DNA from: Capniomyces stellatus
Lineage: Eukaryota; Kickxellomycota; Harpellomycetes; Harpellales; Legeriomycetaceae
Direction of reading: 5' to 3'
Assembly: GCA_001661515.1 (NCBI GenBank)
Contig: LUVW01000034.1
Span: forward strand, 243,071 to 307,070
Length of the DNA: 64,000 nt
In this document: piece by piece, positions 10,687 through 23,506 of the stretch
Layout of the letters: each line of letters opens with the position of its first letter
How positions within the stretch are numbered: the first letter of the stretch is position 1
Program-made: the position numbers and the translations under genes
Notes under the pieces: generated by a model
What the model was told of the DNA's origin: nothing
The model's input: the letters and a program-made list of their open reading frames with translations, nothing else
Database searches by the model: none

Positions 10687-12258
10687 TTATACAGGACAAT
10701 CCAACATGTCGGAAGTTTCGCAGTTTAGTGTAGAACCAGTATCTACGACTTTAGAGTCTGGACAACCGCTGGATGTTTGTGGAGGATTTGGTTGAAGTGA
10801 ACTGGAAAGACCGATTACGCAGCTGTCTGGAATCTGATGGTCATGGCTTCCAGCTGTAAAATTGTTGTCCTCAAACAAAAACATCAAGTCATTAGAAATC
10901 TCCTCGTTGTGGCCACTCTGGTCGTGCAGAAAAGCAGGCTTGAAATCATCGTTTTGTGACTGGTCAAAAGAACCAAACTTGTTTTTTAGAGGGTCCAGAT
11001 CGTCAAATCTAGACTTTAAAAAATATTCATCATTTTCATCGTTAGAATCGGTTATTGTTCCTTCGCTGTGCAGACTTGGCGAGTGCAGGGCGCTTTGTAC
11101 AGCTGTGCTGGCGCCGTGTATGGTTGGGCTGTTGTTTGCGGATGCCAAACAGTCGCCATAATTGTTTAAAAAACTCAGGTCTCCATGCAGCGTAGACTCT
11201 GACTCAAACCTGCTCTCTCTATTGGAAATGGAAATTGTATCAACATCAAAGTCAATCCCAGTTGCATTATCACCACCACTGCTATTCTCCTTATTTAAAA
11301 TGATGTTTAATATGTCCATGTACCCGTCCAACATTTCGTTTTGGGTGCTTGTTTTTGGATCCAAATTAAATTCACTATTTAAATCTGTGTTTATAGACTC
11401 CTCCTTTGGCTGGCTCCACAGCTCACCATCGCCGATATTACTGGAACGGCTTTTTAATGCCGCTCCATTGTCTATGTTGGCCAATGGCTCGCTGTTAAAC
11501 TCACCGGAAATGTCTTTGTATAATAGGTCGATGTTGGAGTAATCTGTACATGGGGATTGTACAGCACTTCCGTTTAAACCATCACAATTACCTTTGAATG
11601 AAGTATTGATATCTATGCCTTCCTTCAACCAAGCAAAACCATCATTTAGGGCCTGCTGGTTGAACTGTGGCTGTTCCAGATCTGTTTCATCCATGTATTT
11701 GAACAACGCATCTAATTCTGGATAATAACCCGCATTTGGCTCACTCTCAACTTTCTCTACCACCACTTTGCCCTTCTGTTCTGACTTGATCTCCACCTTG
11801 CTATTTGCCTTTGCTTTCACTCTTTTGCTTCCCTTTGTTTCCTCTTCAGATGAACTGCTAAGGCCCTCTCTTGTTTTCCTACGCTTGAACTTCTTTTTCA
11901 GTGATTGCCGAGATAAATCTTTTGATATAAACTTTGATATATCATTGCTTATAAACGGGAAGGGACACTATTCAAAAATAAAGCAAAACAAAATTAGATT
12001 TAATCCAAACGCTGACTGGTTATTGCTGGATTTACATAACAAGGATAAATTAAAGCCAACTTTTCATTTACTTACCGTAACCAGGGGACACATTTTCATT
12101 TTGCAGTCCAAATCCAAATTAAAAGATTCCAATTCTCGATTGCAATTCGGGCAAATTGAATAGTCATTCGGCTCGATTTCTCGGCTAGGTTCTGCTGTCT
12201 TACTCGAAGAAAATATTGCTGAATTCAACAGCCTCCCAACTATAGTGTTACTGGCCAT
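10687..12258 (-). CDS. Unrecognised acidic protein with N-terminal Cys-Pro zinc-ribbon-like motif
   Basis: Two exons: 12258-12076 and 11967-10687, giving 487 residues. The donor is GTAAGT at 12075 and the acceptor ATAG before 11967; the join is in phase 0. The junction completes a motif at residues 36-66: CPNC, then a Cys at 52, MCP at 56-58 and CPFPF starting at 62. Five cysteines in a CPxC...C...CPx3C-x-F-P-F arrangement look like a small zinc ribbon. It is followed by a basic stretch (KKKFKRRK, a plausible nuclear signal) and then about 380 acidic, Asn/Ser/Asp-rich residues with no recognisable domain. I do not recognise the family. The arrangement suggests a nuclear protein, but that is inference. 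The first ATG (12258) directly precedes the conserved-looking part. The gene is divergent from alanyl-tRNA synthetase, with 1.2 kb between. Confidence 0.7.
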
Positions 12259-13475
12259 ATTCTATAGCGTTTATGTTTATGTTCCAGCACTTTGATTTTA
12301 ATATACAATTTGAAAGAAAAGCAATAATAAACCCTAATTGCTTAAAATTCGATATTTTAATTGTAAATTTGAATTGTGAACATTTTATTTCCAATTAATA
12401 AAATGGATATTTAAAAAAAAAAATACGCTGCGTAAAATTTTTTAAATTTTTTTTTTTTTTACCAGCTGATAATTTGCTGATTACCAATTTTGAAATATAA
12501 AAAAATTAAACAAATTGACATAGTTTGGGTCAGCCAATAAGCGACAATATAAATTGATTCCCGAAATTGGCAACCAGCAAACTTATGCAAACTCGTGTAA
12601 ACACGGCATTAGAATCAAATCTTTGTTTGGAAAAGTTATAAAGAGTTGTAATGTATCATGAGCCAAGTTTAAAAAGCAAAAGACGGGTTTGGTTAGTTGT
12701 TACAGAGGTTTCAATTAGAAAAATGATCGAAGCTTGACCAAAAACCAGCAGAGTCAACAAACGCATCAAATGTATGTAATTATAAAAGCTTAAAGTTGCA
12801 GTTGGTGTGACATTACTTCAGCTTTAGGCTATTCAATGTTGATGTGGGTTGAAGAGCAGAATAGTTTTTTTAACGATAAAGTTGCAGAGATCTTTGACTG
12901 GAAAGAAAGTAAAAAAGAACAGCATAAATAATAATGAAGAACTCTGTATGTGATGAATAGTAAAAAGTGCTAAAAAAAAAAAAAAGTAATATGTTAAATA
13001 TAAAGAGTTTAATAATAACTTTAAACAATGCAATATTGGTAAAGGAAAAAAGAAAAAAAAAAAAAGATGAAATAACGAAAATGGCTAATAATTGCAAATC
13101 CAAAAAAAGCCCTTGTAAAAGAAATAACAAAGAATTAGGATAAAGATGAATGGTTTGAAAGGAATTCAAAGAACAAATTTAATCACAAAATGTGCGTATT
13201 AAAGTTCAAGATTAATAAATAGTAAAAGTATAAATAAAAAAAAAAGAAATAGAAAAGAGGGAAAGAAGAAAAAAAAAAACAATAGAAAAATCAAGAGTTT
13301 GAATAAAAGTATAAAGACCTTTTTTTACATATTTTTATAGAGTTTAGATAGTAAAATCAAGAATTACTAGTAAGCTTGTGACAATAAGAGTAGTATAAAA
13401 GTAGAAGGAAATAAAAAACAACAAAAGTCAAAAAGTAAACCAAGAACAAGAACGGAAAGAAAAAAAAACAGAAAA
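12259..13475. other. Divergent intergenic region upstream of AlaRS
   Basis: AT-rich region between two divergent start codons, so it should hold both promoters. A TATAAAG lies at 13310-13316, about 166 bp before the AlaRS ATG. The last 100 bases (13374-13475) are an open frame in phase with AlaRS (see findings). No other gene is seen. Confidence 0.5.
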
Positions 13476-16400
13476 ATGGGAGAACAAGTAACAGAGTTGG
13501 AATGGCCAGCAAATAAAGTTCGATCAGCCTTTATTTCATATTTCGAAAGCAAAGAGCATGATTTTATTGTATCGTCTTCAGTAGTGCCACACGAAGATCC
13601 AACGCTGCTTTTCGCAAATGCGGGAATGAACCAAGTAAGTTGAGTAGGAAATAAATGAAGAATAAAAAAGAGTAAAAGTAAAAGTGGAAACTAAAGTAAT
13701 CAAAGATAAAAATAAATAAATAATAAATAAATAGTATAAGCCGCTATTCTTGGGTACAGTTGATCCTTCCTCGGATATGGGAAAGTTGAAAAGAGCAGTC
13801 AACAGTCAAAAGTGTATTAGAGCAGGTAGGTACAAGATATACAAGAGATAGTTAATAGATAGTTGATAGATGGATAATATATGGATAAAGAGAATTTATG
13901 AGAGAGTGTGTGCTTGATAATGTGTAGGAGGAAAGCATAACGATTTAGAGGATGTGGGAAAGGATGTGTACCATCATACATTTTTCGAGATGCTTGGAAA
14001 CTGGTCGTTTGGAGATTACTTTAAGAAGGAGGCGATAGAGTATGCATGGGAGTTGTTGACGGGGGTGTATGGATTGGATAAGGATAGGTTGTATGTGACG
14101 TATTTTGGGGGAGATGAGGAGCAAAAGTTGTCAGCGGATTTGGAGGCAAAGGAGTTGTGGCTTAAGATGGGCTTGCCAGAGGAGCGTATTTTGCCATTTG
14201 GAACAAAAGAAAACTTTTGGGAGATGGGAGAGGTGGGGCCATGTGGACCGTGCAGTGAGATTCACTATGATAGGATAGGTGGAAGGGATGCGGCAAGCTT
14301 GGTGAACCTGGACGACCCGGATGTGTTGGAAATATGGAATCTGGTGTTTATGGAGTATAACAGGGAGAGCAACCGGGAGTTGAGAGCGCTTCCAAACAAG
14401 CACATTGACACGGGAATGGGACTGGAGAGACTGGTGTCGGTGCTGCAGGACAAGCGGTCGAACTACGACACGGACGTGTTTGTTCCAATATTTGAGGAGA
14501 TCCAGAGAATATCGGGGATCAGGGGGTATAGCGGAAAGGTGGGAAGCGAGGATGTAGATGGGGTGGATATGGCGTACCGAGTGATAGCAGATCACGTGCG
14601 CACGTTGCTGTTTTCGATCAGTGATGGGGCGATGCCATCAAACGAGGGCAGGGGGTATGTAGTGCGGAGAATCCTGCGCAGAGGGTCGAGATATGCGCGC
14701 AAGAAGATGGAGGTGAAGCTGGGGAGTTTTTTCTCGAGTCTGGTGTCAGTAGTGGTGAGGGAAATGGGGGGAGTTTTCCCAGAGATAGCAAGGAGAATTG
14801 AGGAGATCAAGAAGATCCTGGATGAGGAGGAGGAGAGCTTTGCAAAGACGCTGGACAGAGGCGAGAAGCTGTTTGAGCAGAACCTGGTGAAGTACAAGGA
14901 GAGCAAAACAACAAGAATTCCTGGAGCTGATGTGTGGAGGCTGTACGACACATTTGGGTTCCCAGTGGATCTGACGCGGGTAATTGCAGAGGAAAACAAT
15001 ATGGAGATCGACGAGGCAGGATTTGAGCAGGAGCGCGAGAAGAGCAAGGAGGTGTCGAGGAAGAAGAAAGGTACAGACCAGAAGAATGAGCAGGTGGTGC
15101 TGGACGTGCACAACATTGCTGAGCTGGAGGCCAACAGCGCCGTGCCAAAGACAAACGACACCTTCAAGTTCACCGCCGAACACGCCGACCAGACGGTCCA
15201 CGGAAAAGTTGTGGCCATTTTTTCAGGCAGCCAGTTTGTCGAGAGCTGCGGGAAAGACGCTGGGGCGTTTGGCGTGGTGACTGACAGAACCAACTTCTAC
15301 GCAGAGGCTGGAGGTCAAGTCGGCGATATTGGAACGCTGACGATCGGCGCGACCGGCGGAAAATTTGTAGTGACAGACGTTCAGGCGTACGGAGGTTTTG
15401 TGGTCCACAGCGGGTACCTGGAGAGCGGACAAATAGCCGTGAATGACCAGGTAGACTTGCAGATCGACCAGGAGTACCGCACCCGCGTCAAGCTCAACCA
15501 CACGTCCACCCACATCCTCAACCACTCGCTGCTGTCTGTTCTGACCGGCCAAGATATTGACCAGCGCGGTTCCCTGGTCACGTTCGACAAGTTGCGGTTT
15601 GACTTTAGCTGCAGCGTTGCAATCACGCCTGACCAGATCCACGAAATCCAGACCAAGAGTCTCAAGGTTATTTCTGACGATCTTGACGTCTACTCCCGCG
15701 ACCTGCCCCTCGACGAGGCCAAGCAGATCAACGGCCTGCGCGCCGTATTTGGTGAAACCTACCCCAACCCCGTGCGCGTTGTTTCCATTGGTGCTGACAT
15801 TGACGCAATTACCGCTGACAAGGCAAACTCCAACTGGGCCAACTACTCTATTGAGCTGTGTGGAGGAACGCACGTGTCAAAAACCTCAGAGATCTCTGAC
15901 TTTGTTATAGTTGAAGAGTCTTCCATCTCCAAGGGAATCCGCAGAATTGTTGCTGTCACCGGCCGCGATGCCCAGAATGTTAGGGAAGAGGCCCGCAAGT
16001 TTTCTGCCGAACTCCAGTCCCTCTCCAGTCTGGCCGGAGCTGAACTCGATGCCGCAATCAAAACCGTTGGCAAGACCCTCGACAACCTCACCATCTGCGT
16101 GTGGACCAAACACAACTTCAGAAACACTTACAACCAGATCAGAAAGGACTTTATTGACGCCGACAAACTCGCTAAAGCTGCTGCCTCCAGAATCGCCACC
16201 GATAACCTCATTGCCAAAATCGCCCAGTCTCCAAACGACAAGTTCTACGTTCTGTCCATCGACGTCAATGGAAACTCAAAGGCTCTGGCAAACGCCTCCA
16301 CCTACGCAAAGTCTTTGGCCGACAAAGCCGTTCTTCTCATTTCTCCCGACTACAACTCTGGTAAACTCGCTCACACCTGCATCGTTCCCAAATCCATGTC

Positions 16401-16575
16401 CTCCCCCTCTTTTACCGCTAAGCTTTGGGCTGATTCTGTTGCCAAGATTGTTGGTGGTAAGTTTGGTGGAAGCGATTTGTCTGCTCAAGGGTCTGCTTCT
16501 GCCGTCACCTCAAAGTCTTCTGTTTCTGAAGCCGAATCTGCTGCTATTGAGTTTGCCAAACTTTCTTTGAACTAG
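13476..16575 (+). CDS. ALA1: Alanyl-tRNA synthetase
   Basis: Charges tRNA-Ala with alanine and edits Ser/Gly mischarged tRNA. Three exons: 13476-13634, 13735-13825 and 13928-16575, giving 965 residues, near the usual 950-970. Joins are in phase 0 (GTAAGT donor) and phase 1 (GTAGGT donor), restoring the family sequences [18 protein letters not shown] and [17 protein letters not shown]. Other landmarks are the catalytic-domain text [17 protein letters not shown], the editing-domain zinc ligands [12 protein letters not shown] and CGGTHV, and a C-terminal domain ending in [15 protein letters not shown]. No mitochondrial presequence follows the ATG. The frame is open for 34 codons upstream and contains an in-frame ACG, so a longer mitochondrial form is possible. 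The coding strand is G-rich in the first half and C-rich in the last third. Confidence 0.97.
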
Positions 16576-17084
16576 AAAAAAACCTTTTTTTCTTTTTTTT
16601 TCTTTTTCTTTTTCTTTTTCCATTTCTTATTTTTCAACTTTGTCTATTTCAGACTCTTTAATCTTTGTTTTCGAAAAAAAAAATAAAACAAAATCATTTC
16701 CTTTTCCTTTTCCTTTTCTATTCCTTTTTTTTGCTTTTCTTATTGGTTGCTTGTGTTTATTTAACTCATCAATCCAATTCGCCCAAAACACCAATTACTC
16801 GCTTTCTTTACCTTTTATTTTCTCTCTTCTACTTTTACATTTACATTTTTTTTTATTTTTTTTTCTTTGCAAGAATTTTTTTAATTCCAATTACTTTTTT
16901 CGTTTATACCAAGCCAAATCATCAAGTTCTTTTTGAAATTATACCTTAATATTATTATCATCATTGCTAGTTTCTATCTTGTTTTGTAAATTTTAGCTCT
17001 ATTGTATTTCTTTCAAATACATCTATATATATACTTGCCTAAATAAATCTAAATTAATAAAAAAATCAACTAGACCTTACAATA
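16576..17084. other. AlaRS 3' region and E2 5' region
   Basis: AT-rich, pyrimidine-rich spacer between two genes on the same strand. A TATATATATA run near 17023-17032 lies about 55 bp upstream of the E2 start and may serve as its TATA element. No gene is seen. Confidence 0.5.
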
Positions 17085-18110
<1,026 letters not shown>

Positions 18111-18414
18111 GCACCTTCTTTCTTTTCTCTCTTTTAAATAGGTTTCAACCTGCTTACTACCATAAATAACATACATAAACTTCTGTTCATCTATCCACTT
18201 TTTTTTTTTTTTATATTTCCAAGAAAAATCTATTCATTAAGGTTTCGATTCTTGTTTTCGTTTTCAATTTATATACTACGTTGCGCGATTGACCGATACA
18301 TCAAAAATTATTTATTGTTGCCAAATTAATGGGAATGTAAAAAAGTATGAAAAATAAAAATAATAATAATAATAATAAAAACTACAGAATAATCGAAAAC
18401 AAACAAACAAACAA
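18111..18414. other. Convergent 3' spacer
   Basis: About 300 AT-rich bases between the converging E2 and PTPA stop codons, presumably the two 3' untranslated regions. It includes a short AAT repeat (about 18358-18378). Nothing else is seen. Confidence 0.5.
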
Positions 18415-19951
18415 TCAGTCAAACGGCATCATCTTTTGCACACTTCCCGCATCAACGTTTCCATTCGCACCTGCTGCCGCAAACGCACTTGGAATCCGAA
18501 TCCCACAGCACACCGGAAACTCCTGCCCAAGCGCATACACATGCCCACTCTTACAATCCTCTCCCAAATCAAGCTCCGCCTCAGCTGCCAGTTCTCTGCT
18601 CAAACTACCCCCACTAAACCCAACCAGCCTACCAAATATAAAGTGCTGCATTATCGGCAACTTGTCCAAAACCTCCGCCAAGTACATCTTTATCAACCCC
18701 CCATTCACCTTGTCCCAGCTCTTTGCACCGCTTATGTCGTCTATCATTGGCGAATGCCACCTCAAACTCCCGCTCTTCACCTCACATATACTTCTGACCA
18801 TCTCAAAGTACATGTAGTCCTTTGAAAACTCCTCTATTATTTCCTTGCTATGTATTGACTTTGGCTTCAAGTGCTTGTGCCCTAATTACCACCAATCACA
18901 TCAATACATTCATTTATTATCACTAATTTACTGCTGTTGACATTGCTACTCTTCTTGCCATTCTCGTATCTGATTTCACACAAATACATATCATATACCC
19001 TCTCAGCTATTTGTATAACTGCTACGCTCTTGAAAACACTTACCTAATAGCTGCGCCGATCCAAACAAAAATGGCATGAAATGGTAATCGTCAAGCCCCC
19101 AAACCCCCTGTGACCCTGCTGGCTCCAACCAATAGCTCAGCTGCAGACCTTTCATAACTTCTATATACTTGTAGAACACATTTACAACAACCATCTTGTA
19201 CACCTCCTTTCTACCAATCCCTACCACTCCCGTCTCGCTTGGCTCCTTTACATCATTTGCATCTCCATTTGTATTGGCATCGCCACTAAATAGCCCCAAC
19301 TTGTCCAAACAGTACAAAAACGTCAGGAAATTCAGTTCGTGTCCTGTTCCATAATCCACTCTCTTTCTGTTTCCAAAACTCTCCGTCAAGTACTTGTTTA
19401 CTTCCTTGATATACTCTCTCGGAACAAACCTTTCCAAAAACTTGGGTGCCTCTTCTTCAACTCTGTCGTAAAACACCTTAAACGACTGGTTTCCAAACCT
19501 TGTCTTTGCCTCTACCGGCTTCACCTGCTCATTTATCTTCTGTATATGCTCCAGCACTTCCATCAGATCTTTTACATTCTACGTGTTTGTTTTGTATTGT
19601 TTAGTTGGGTTTAAATCGCCCTGCATTCCACGCTTTCTCTTTTGCTTTACAACTCTTTTCAAAACATACTAGTTTGCATTAAAACCTGCACTATAAAAAT
19701 AACAACAATATGATACGATCCAGTTTAATCTGAAAAGTTCGGTTATTCACGCTACTTACTTTTGCAGCAGGCTTCACCTCTCTTGATTTCACCCCTTCGA
19801 CAGAACTGCTCAGTCTTTTTATAAACTCCACTAATTCTTTAAATGTGTCTGTTTTTCTAAACTCCTCCAAATCCTCCTTTGTTAGTATCTTTCTTCTGGG
19901 AATTAAATCGTCATCCATTCCAACTGCTATTCCTTCCTCTATTTTTGTCAT
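18415..19951 (-). CDS. RRD2: Serine/threonine-protein phosphatase 2A activator (PTPA/Rrd)
   Basis: PTPA is a peptidyl-prolyl isomerase-like chaperone that activates the PP2A catalytic subunit. Three exons, 19951-19760, 19578-19044 and 18881-18415, give 397 residues. The joins are phase 0 (donor GTAAGT) and phase 1 (donor GTAAGT), reading PAAK-NVKDLMEVL and AQLLG-HKHLKPKSIH. Hallmarks are RFGNQSFKVFYDRV, DYGTGHELNFLTFLYCL, the ATP/substrate pocket region QGVWGLDDYHFMPFLFGSAQ, KPKSIH and the C-terminal HFIFGRLVGF. The reading frame runs two codons further up to a GTG, but ATG at 19951 is the proper start. Fungi often have two paralogues (Rrd1, Rrd2); which one this is cannot be settled here, so the symbol is approximate. 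Confidence 0.92.
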
Positions 19952-22565
19952 TATCACCTTTTCCTTTTTCTTTTCCTTTCTCTCTTCCCACCTTGTTTTA
20001 CTTCTTTTCTCAGTAATATTAATCGCTGTATTTACTGAATTTTAAACCACACTGTTAACTTTTTACCTCACTACTATACTCTCAAATACCAACTGCCGCA
20101 ATCACAACATTTATCTGACTTTTTACTATTCGCCTATATCTCTATTCAGAACTAAAAAGACCTTATTTTTTATTTTATTTTTTACTTTTACCTTTGTTTT
20201 TGTTTTTGTTTTTACTTTTACTTTTACTTTTACTTTTACTTTTTCTATTTCTTTTATTGTGTGCAAAATTGCAGTCAAGTCGAGCTTTATTAATCTATTA
20301 ATCATTATGCCTATTATACTATTAGCCCAGCATAATCGACTTGGGGTTTAGATACATAATCTTGTTTCATCAAAATCCACCATATACTTTTCATTGGGTT
20401 TAGAGATCATCGCTCTTGTGTTTTGCCATTCTTTTATTTCAGAGTAAAACAGTAGACCTTTTTTTTTTGTTTCTTTATACCTGCCCGATCCAAACCTCAA
20501 CTTTACTTCACTCTTGTTTACTTTTACACTTTCCTTTATTTCGTTAAGCCAATAAATTAATCTTAAAAAATCTCAATAATATTAAAATAAAAACACCATT
20601 ACGGTTCTGAGAAAAAACCTTCAATTACCAAATTCAACTCAAAAACGGCGCATCCCTCAAAAAAACTCCATAGTAGACATTTGTATCAGCTTTGCAATCG
20701 AGATAAATAGTATCATTTACTCCAGCGTTACAAGTCTTGGTATCGTATAACCCATGATAATAACATCTACAACATGACATACTTTGCATAACCAATAACT
20801 TTTCTTTCGATGATGGTTTCAGCGTATTGATGTCCATCTATAACCACATGTGACTAGTATGGATACCAAAGTACTAATCTCATAGAGTTGGTTTACTTGT
20901 TAGTCACATTTACCCACATTCTCTATCATCAATAGCTGTATTTGTTTAGCTTTATCTAGAAGCTTTGAAAAACACAAATCAAAACTAAAACTCAGTGTTT
21001 GCTGATATTCAATCCAAATAAAATACGGTTCACTTTATTTTTTTGTTTTTCATTTTATATATTCTTGATTTTCATTTATATGTTCTTTGGCTTTATGTCA
21101 TTTGAACCTTTAATATTTTTTATACTATTTATCTTATTGCGTCGATGGCATGTTTGTATCTGTTTTGTCTGACCAAGTATTGCTGCTATAACACACTTTT
21201 CACATTTAGCAAGTATATTGTATACCGTGCAGCACCAAATTATGAGCAAGTACATCTATCCTGCTATTGTACATTTTGCTTTACATGATTAAAGATTGTA
21301 TATTGCTAATTAAAATTGTATACCAGCAAAAAACCGTCCGTAATGCCATTTAATTTGTTGAGAAAAGTTGCCTGTTTTAACGTTGAACGTCAAATACAAA
21401 CAACTCGTCTTGGCCGCTTTTTCTACGGTGTTTGCGATTGGCAATTTAATCGACTAATTCTTTTGTTGATAGTAGGGTAAAACTTGAACTTGGTAAAAAT
21501 CTGAAAGTGTGTCGGGTGAGTTTTATTTCAATTGCTTCTATAACAAATTGATTTTATTTTTTGTATGATTTCAACAATTTAATTATCTATCCTGTTAATT
21601 TATTGGATAGGGACACGAATAGTTTTTAACTACAAACCCAATTCATTCCAAGCATTTGAATAAGAAAGCCAAGTAAACACTTTTGTTATTTTGTTTGCCT
21701 TTTTTTTTTGGCTAGGATAGGCGCAAACTCAACAAACATCAATAATGATATTCGGGAAAAGGCGCAGAAAAAAATTTTATCAATAAAAAAAACACTTTGC
21801 AACAAATTTTTTTCATAAATTTGGCAAGACAAAATGGCGAAATAAAAACTCTATAGCAGCGAGAACAATAAATTGAAAAAAAATCTAGATAAAAACTTAA
21901 TGTTGAAACTTTTTAATAAGTAAAAGTACTTCTTTAAAAATAACAAACTTAAATTAGGATTTAGAGATAAAACAATATAACCAATAAAACATTGATAGGG
22001 CTAAAAAATGGCTGAATTCTCGATTCTATTAGTTCGTTTTAGATAAGTTTTGGTTTTTAAATTAAGTTTTATTCGCCAAACATTTATTTGAATTCCCAAA
22101 ATTTAAAAAACAGCGTTGAAATTCTGTTATACAGAAAAATAGCATTTTATTTGCACCAAAACTATTAAATATTTGCTGTAAAGCAATTTTTATTTGTCAA
22201 GCGTCAAGTTGTTACAAAGCAAGGGGTATAAATTTCTATTGTAACTGTGCAGAATAATAGGGCATAGTCGAGTAAGTGGAACATTAGCTTTGATAGACAC
22301 TTGGTTGACAAAAAAAAAATGCAGGCACTAATTTTCTTCCTATTGACTCCAATTGCATAGGGTTTTGGGTTTAATTGGAATTTTTTTTAAAGCAAAAAAA
22401 AAATTAGTTCAATATCAAAAATTGTAAAAAAAAATACTAATAATTTTTATTGAGAGTAATTTAATAAAAGTAAAAATAGCCAACTTTAGACTCACTCTTT
22501 CACTTCCTAGTACTTGATTCGAATTTACATAGTTGTAGGAACATCCCCAAAAAAGAATAACAAAA
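19952..22565. other. Spacer between PTPA and RPL30
   Basis: Mostly AT-rich. An imperfect hexamer array of ACTTTT lies at about 20205-20245, roughly 255-295 bp upstream of the PTPA start. One small Cys-rich minus-strand frame at 20634-20837 is listed separately. No clear RNA gene is seen. Confidence 0.5.
20634..20837 (-). CDS. Small Cys-rich ORF or 3' exon, unrecognised
   Basis: 67-codon frame from ATG at 20837 with five cysteines clustered as SCCRCYYH...CNAG...LDCKAD. The ATG is immediately preceded by TTATAG on the minus strand, a good splice acceptor, so this could be the last exon of a spliced gene; a possible donor (GTAAAT) and a CTAAC branch point occur about 75-90 bp upstream, but no first exon can be fixed, and another frame is also open across the same join. 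Composition is less AT-biased than the surrounding spacer. Function is unknown and it may not be a gene. Confidence 0.2.
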   Translation of the reverse strand: MDINTLKPSSKEKLLVMQSMSCCRCYYHGLYDTKTCNAGVNDTIYLDCKADTNVYYGVFLRDAPFLS

Positions 22566-23506
22566 ATGGCTGTAAAGAAGACGGTTAGTATTGATTTGAT
22601 ATTTGAGATCTAATATAGGAAAACAATAGTAGATTTAAACAAGAAAGAAAACTAAACATTTCGATAAAACGCTTGCCAATCTTTGTTTTTTATTAAAAAA
22701 AGAGGAAGAAAAGCAAGTGGAAAAGAAAAAGATTTTACGATCTTTTGAGTTTAAGCCAAAGCAGCAGCGTTGAATAAATACGATAGTTCGTCTTTGCTGT
22801 AAAGATGACCTTGTCAATCTATGCCGGTTTGCTAACAGCTTTGTATATTTTGTTTTGATAAATAGGGAAAAAATACCGAGAACATTAACTCTCGCCTCAA
22901 CCTTGTCATGAAGAGTGGCAAGTACTCCATTGGTTACAAATCAACCATGAAGAGCCTCCGTTCCGGAAAATGTAATTATTTTTTTTACCTTGGAATATGT
23001 TTACTTGTTATCGCCTCATCACAATATTATTTTTTTTTGGCAAATTTTCAGCTTTACTCGAGCCCTTTCTTTTAAACTTTTTTTTGGCTTGTTTGTTATC
23101 ATTTATTGACTCTACTTTTTGATAATTTTCACGTTATTAGCAAAGCTCGTTTTGATCTCAGGAAATTGCCCACCACTCCGTAAATCAGAAATCGAGTACT
23201 ACGCTATGTTGGCCAAGACTAACGTATTCCACTTCAACGGAAGTAAGTATTATTTTGCCTTTTCTTTAACAACTTGTTATACTCTCACAAGTATATATTT
23301 AATCTATCAACAGTGCCTTTACCCGGGCTTACCGAGTGACTAACAGTGTTTACACGTATTGTCTTGCTTAATCTAACCTTTATTCTTGATTTTATTTCCA
23401 CTTAGACAATATTGATTTGGGTACCGCCTGTGGTAAATACTTCCGTGTCGGAAGCATGTCTATCACCGATGCCGGAGATTCTGATATCCTTAAAGTTAAC
23501 CATTAA
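22566..23506 (+). CDS. RPL30: 60S ribosomal protein L30 (eL30)
   Basis: Component of the large cytosolic ribosomal subunit. Four exons: 22566-22583, 22866-22971, 23141-23242 and 23406-23506, giving 108 residues, the normal size. The first exon has only six codons (MAVKKT). Joins are phase 0, 1 and 1, with donors GTTAGT, GTAATT and GTAAGT. The assembled protein has the family landmarks [40 protein letters not shown] and [20 protein letters not shown]. In yeast L30 represses splicing of its own transcript through a kink-turn; a very short first exon is compatible with that, but I do not see a convincing kink-turn here. An AATAAA lies at about 23559. Confidence 0.96.

Noticed and set aside
14592..15873. 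Minus-strand frames opposite AlaRS
   Set aside because: Antisense shadows; the sense frame is fully explained by the synthetase.
22566..22620. L30 autoregulatory kink-turn at exon 1/intron 1
   Set aside because: Known in yeast, and the short first exon fits, but I could not place a convincing pair of stems with the G-A pairs.
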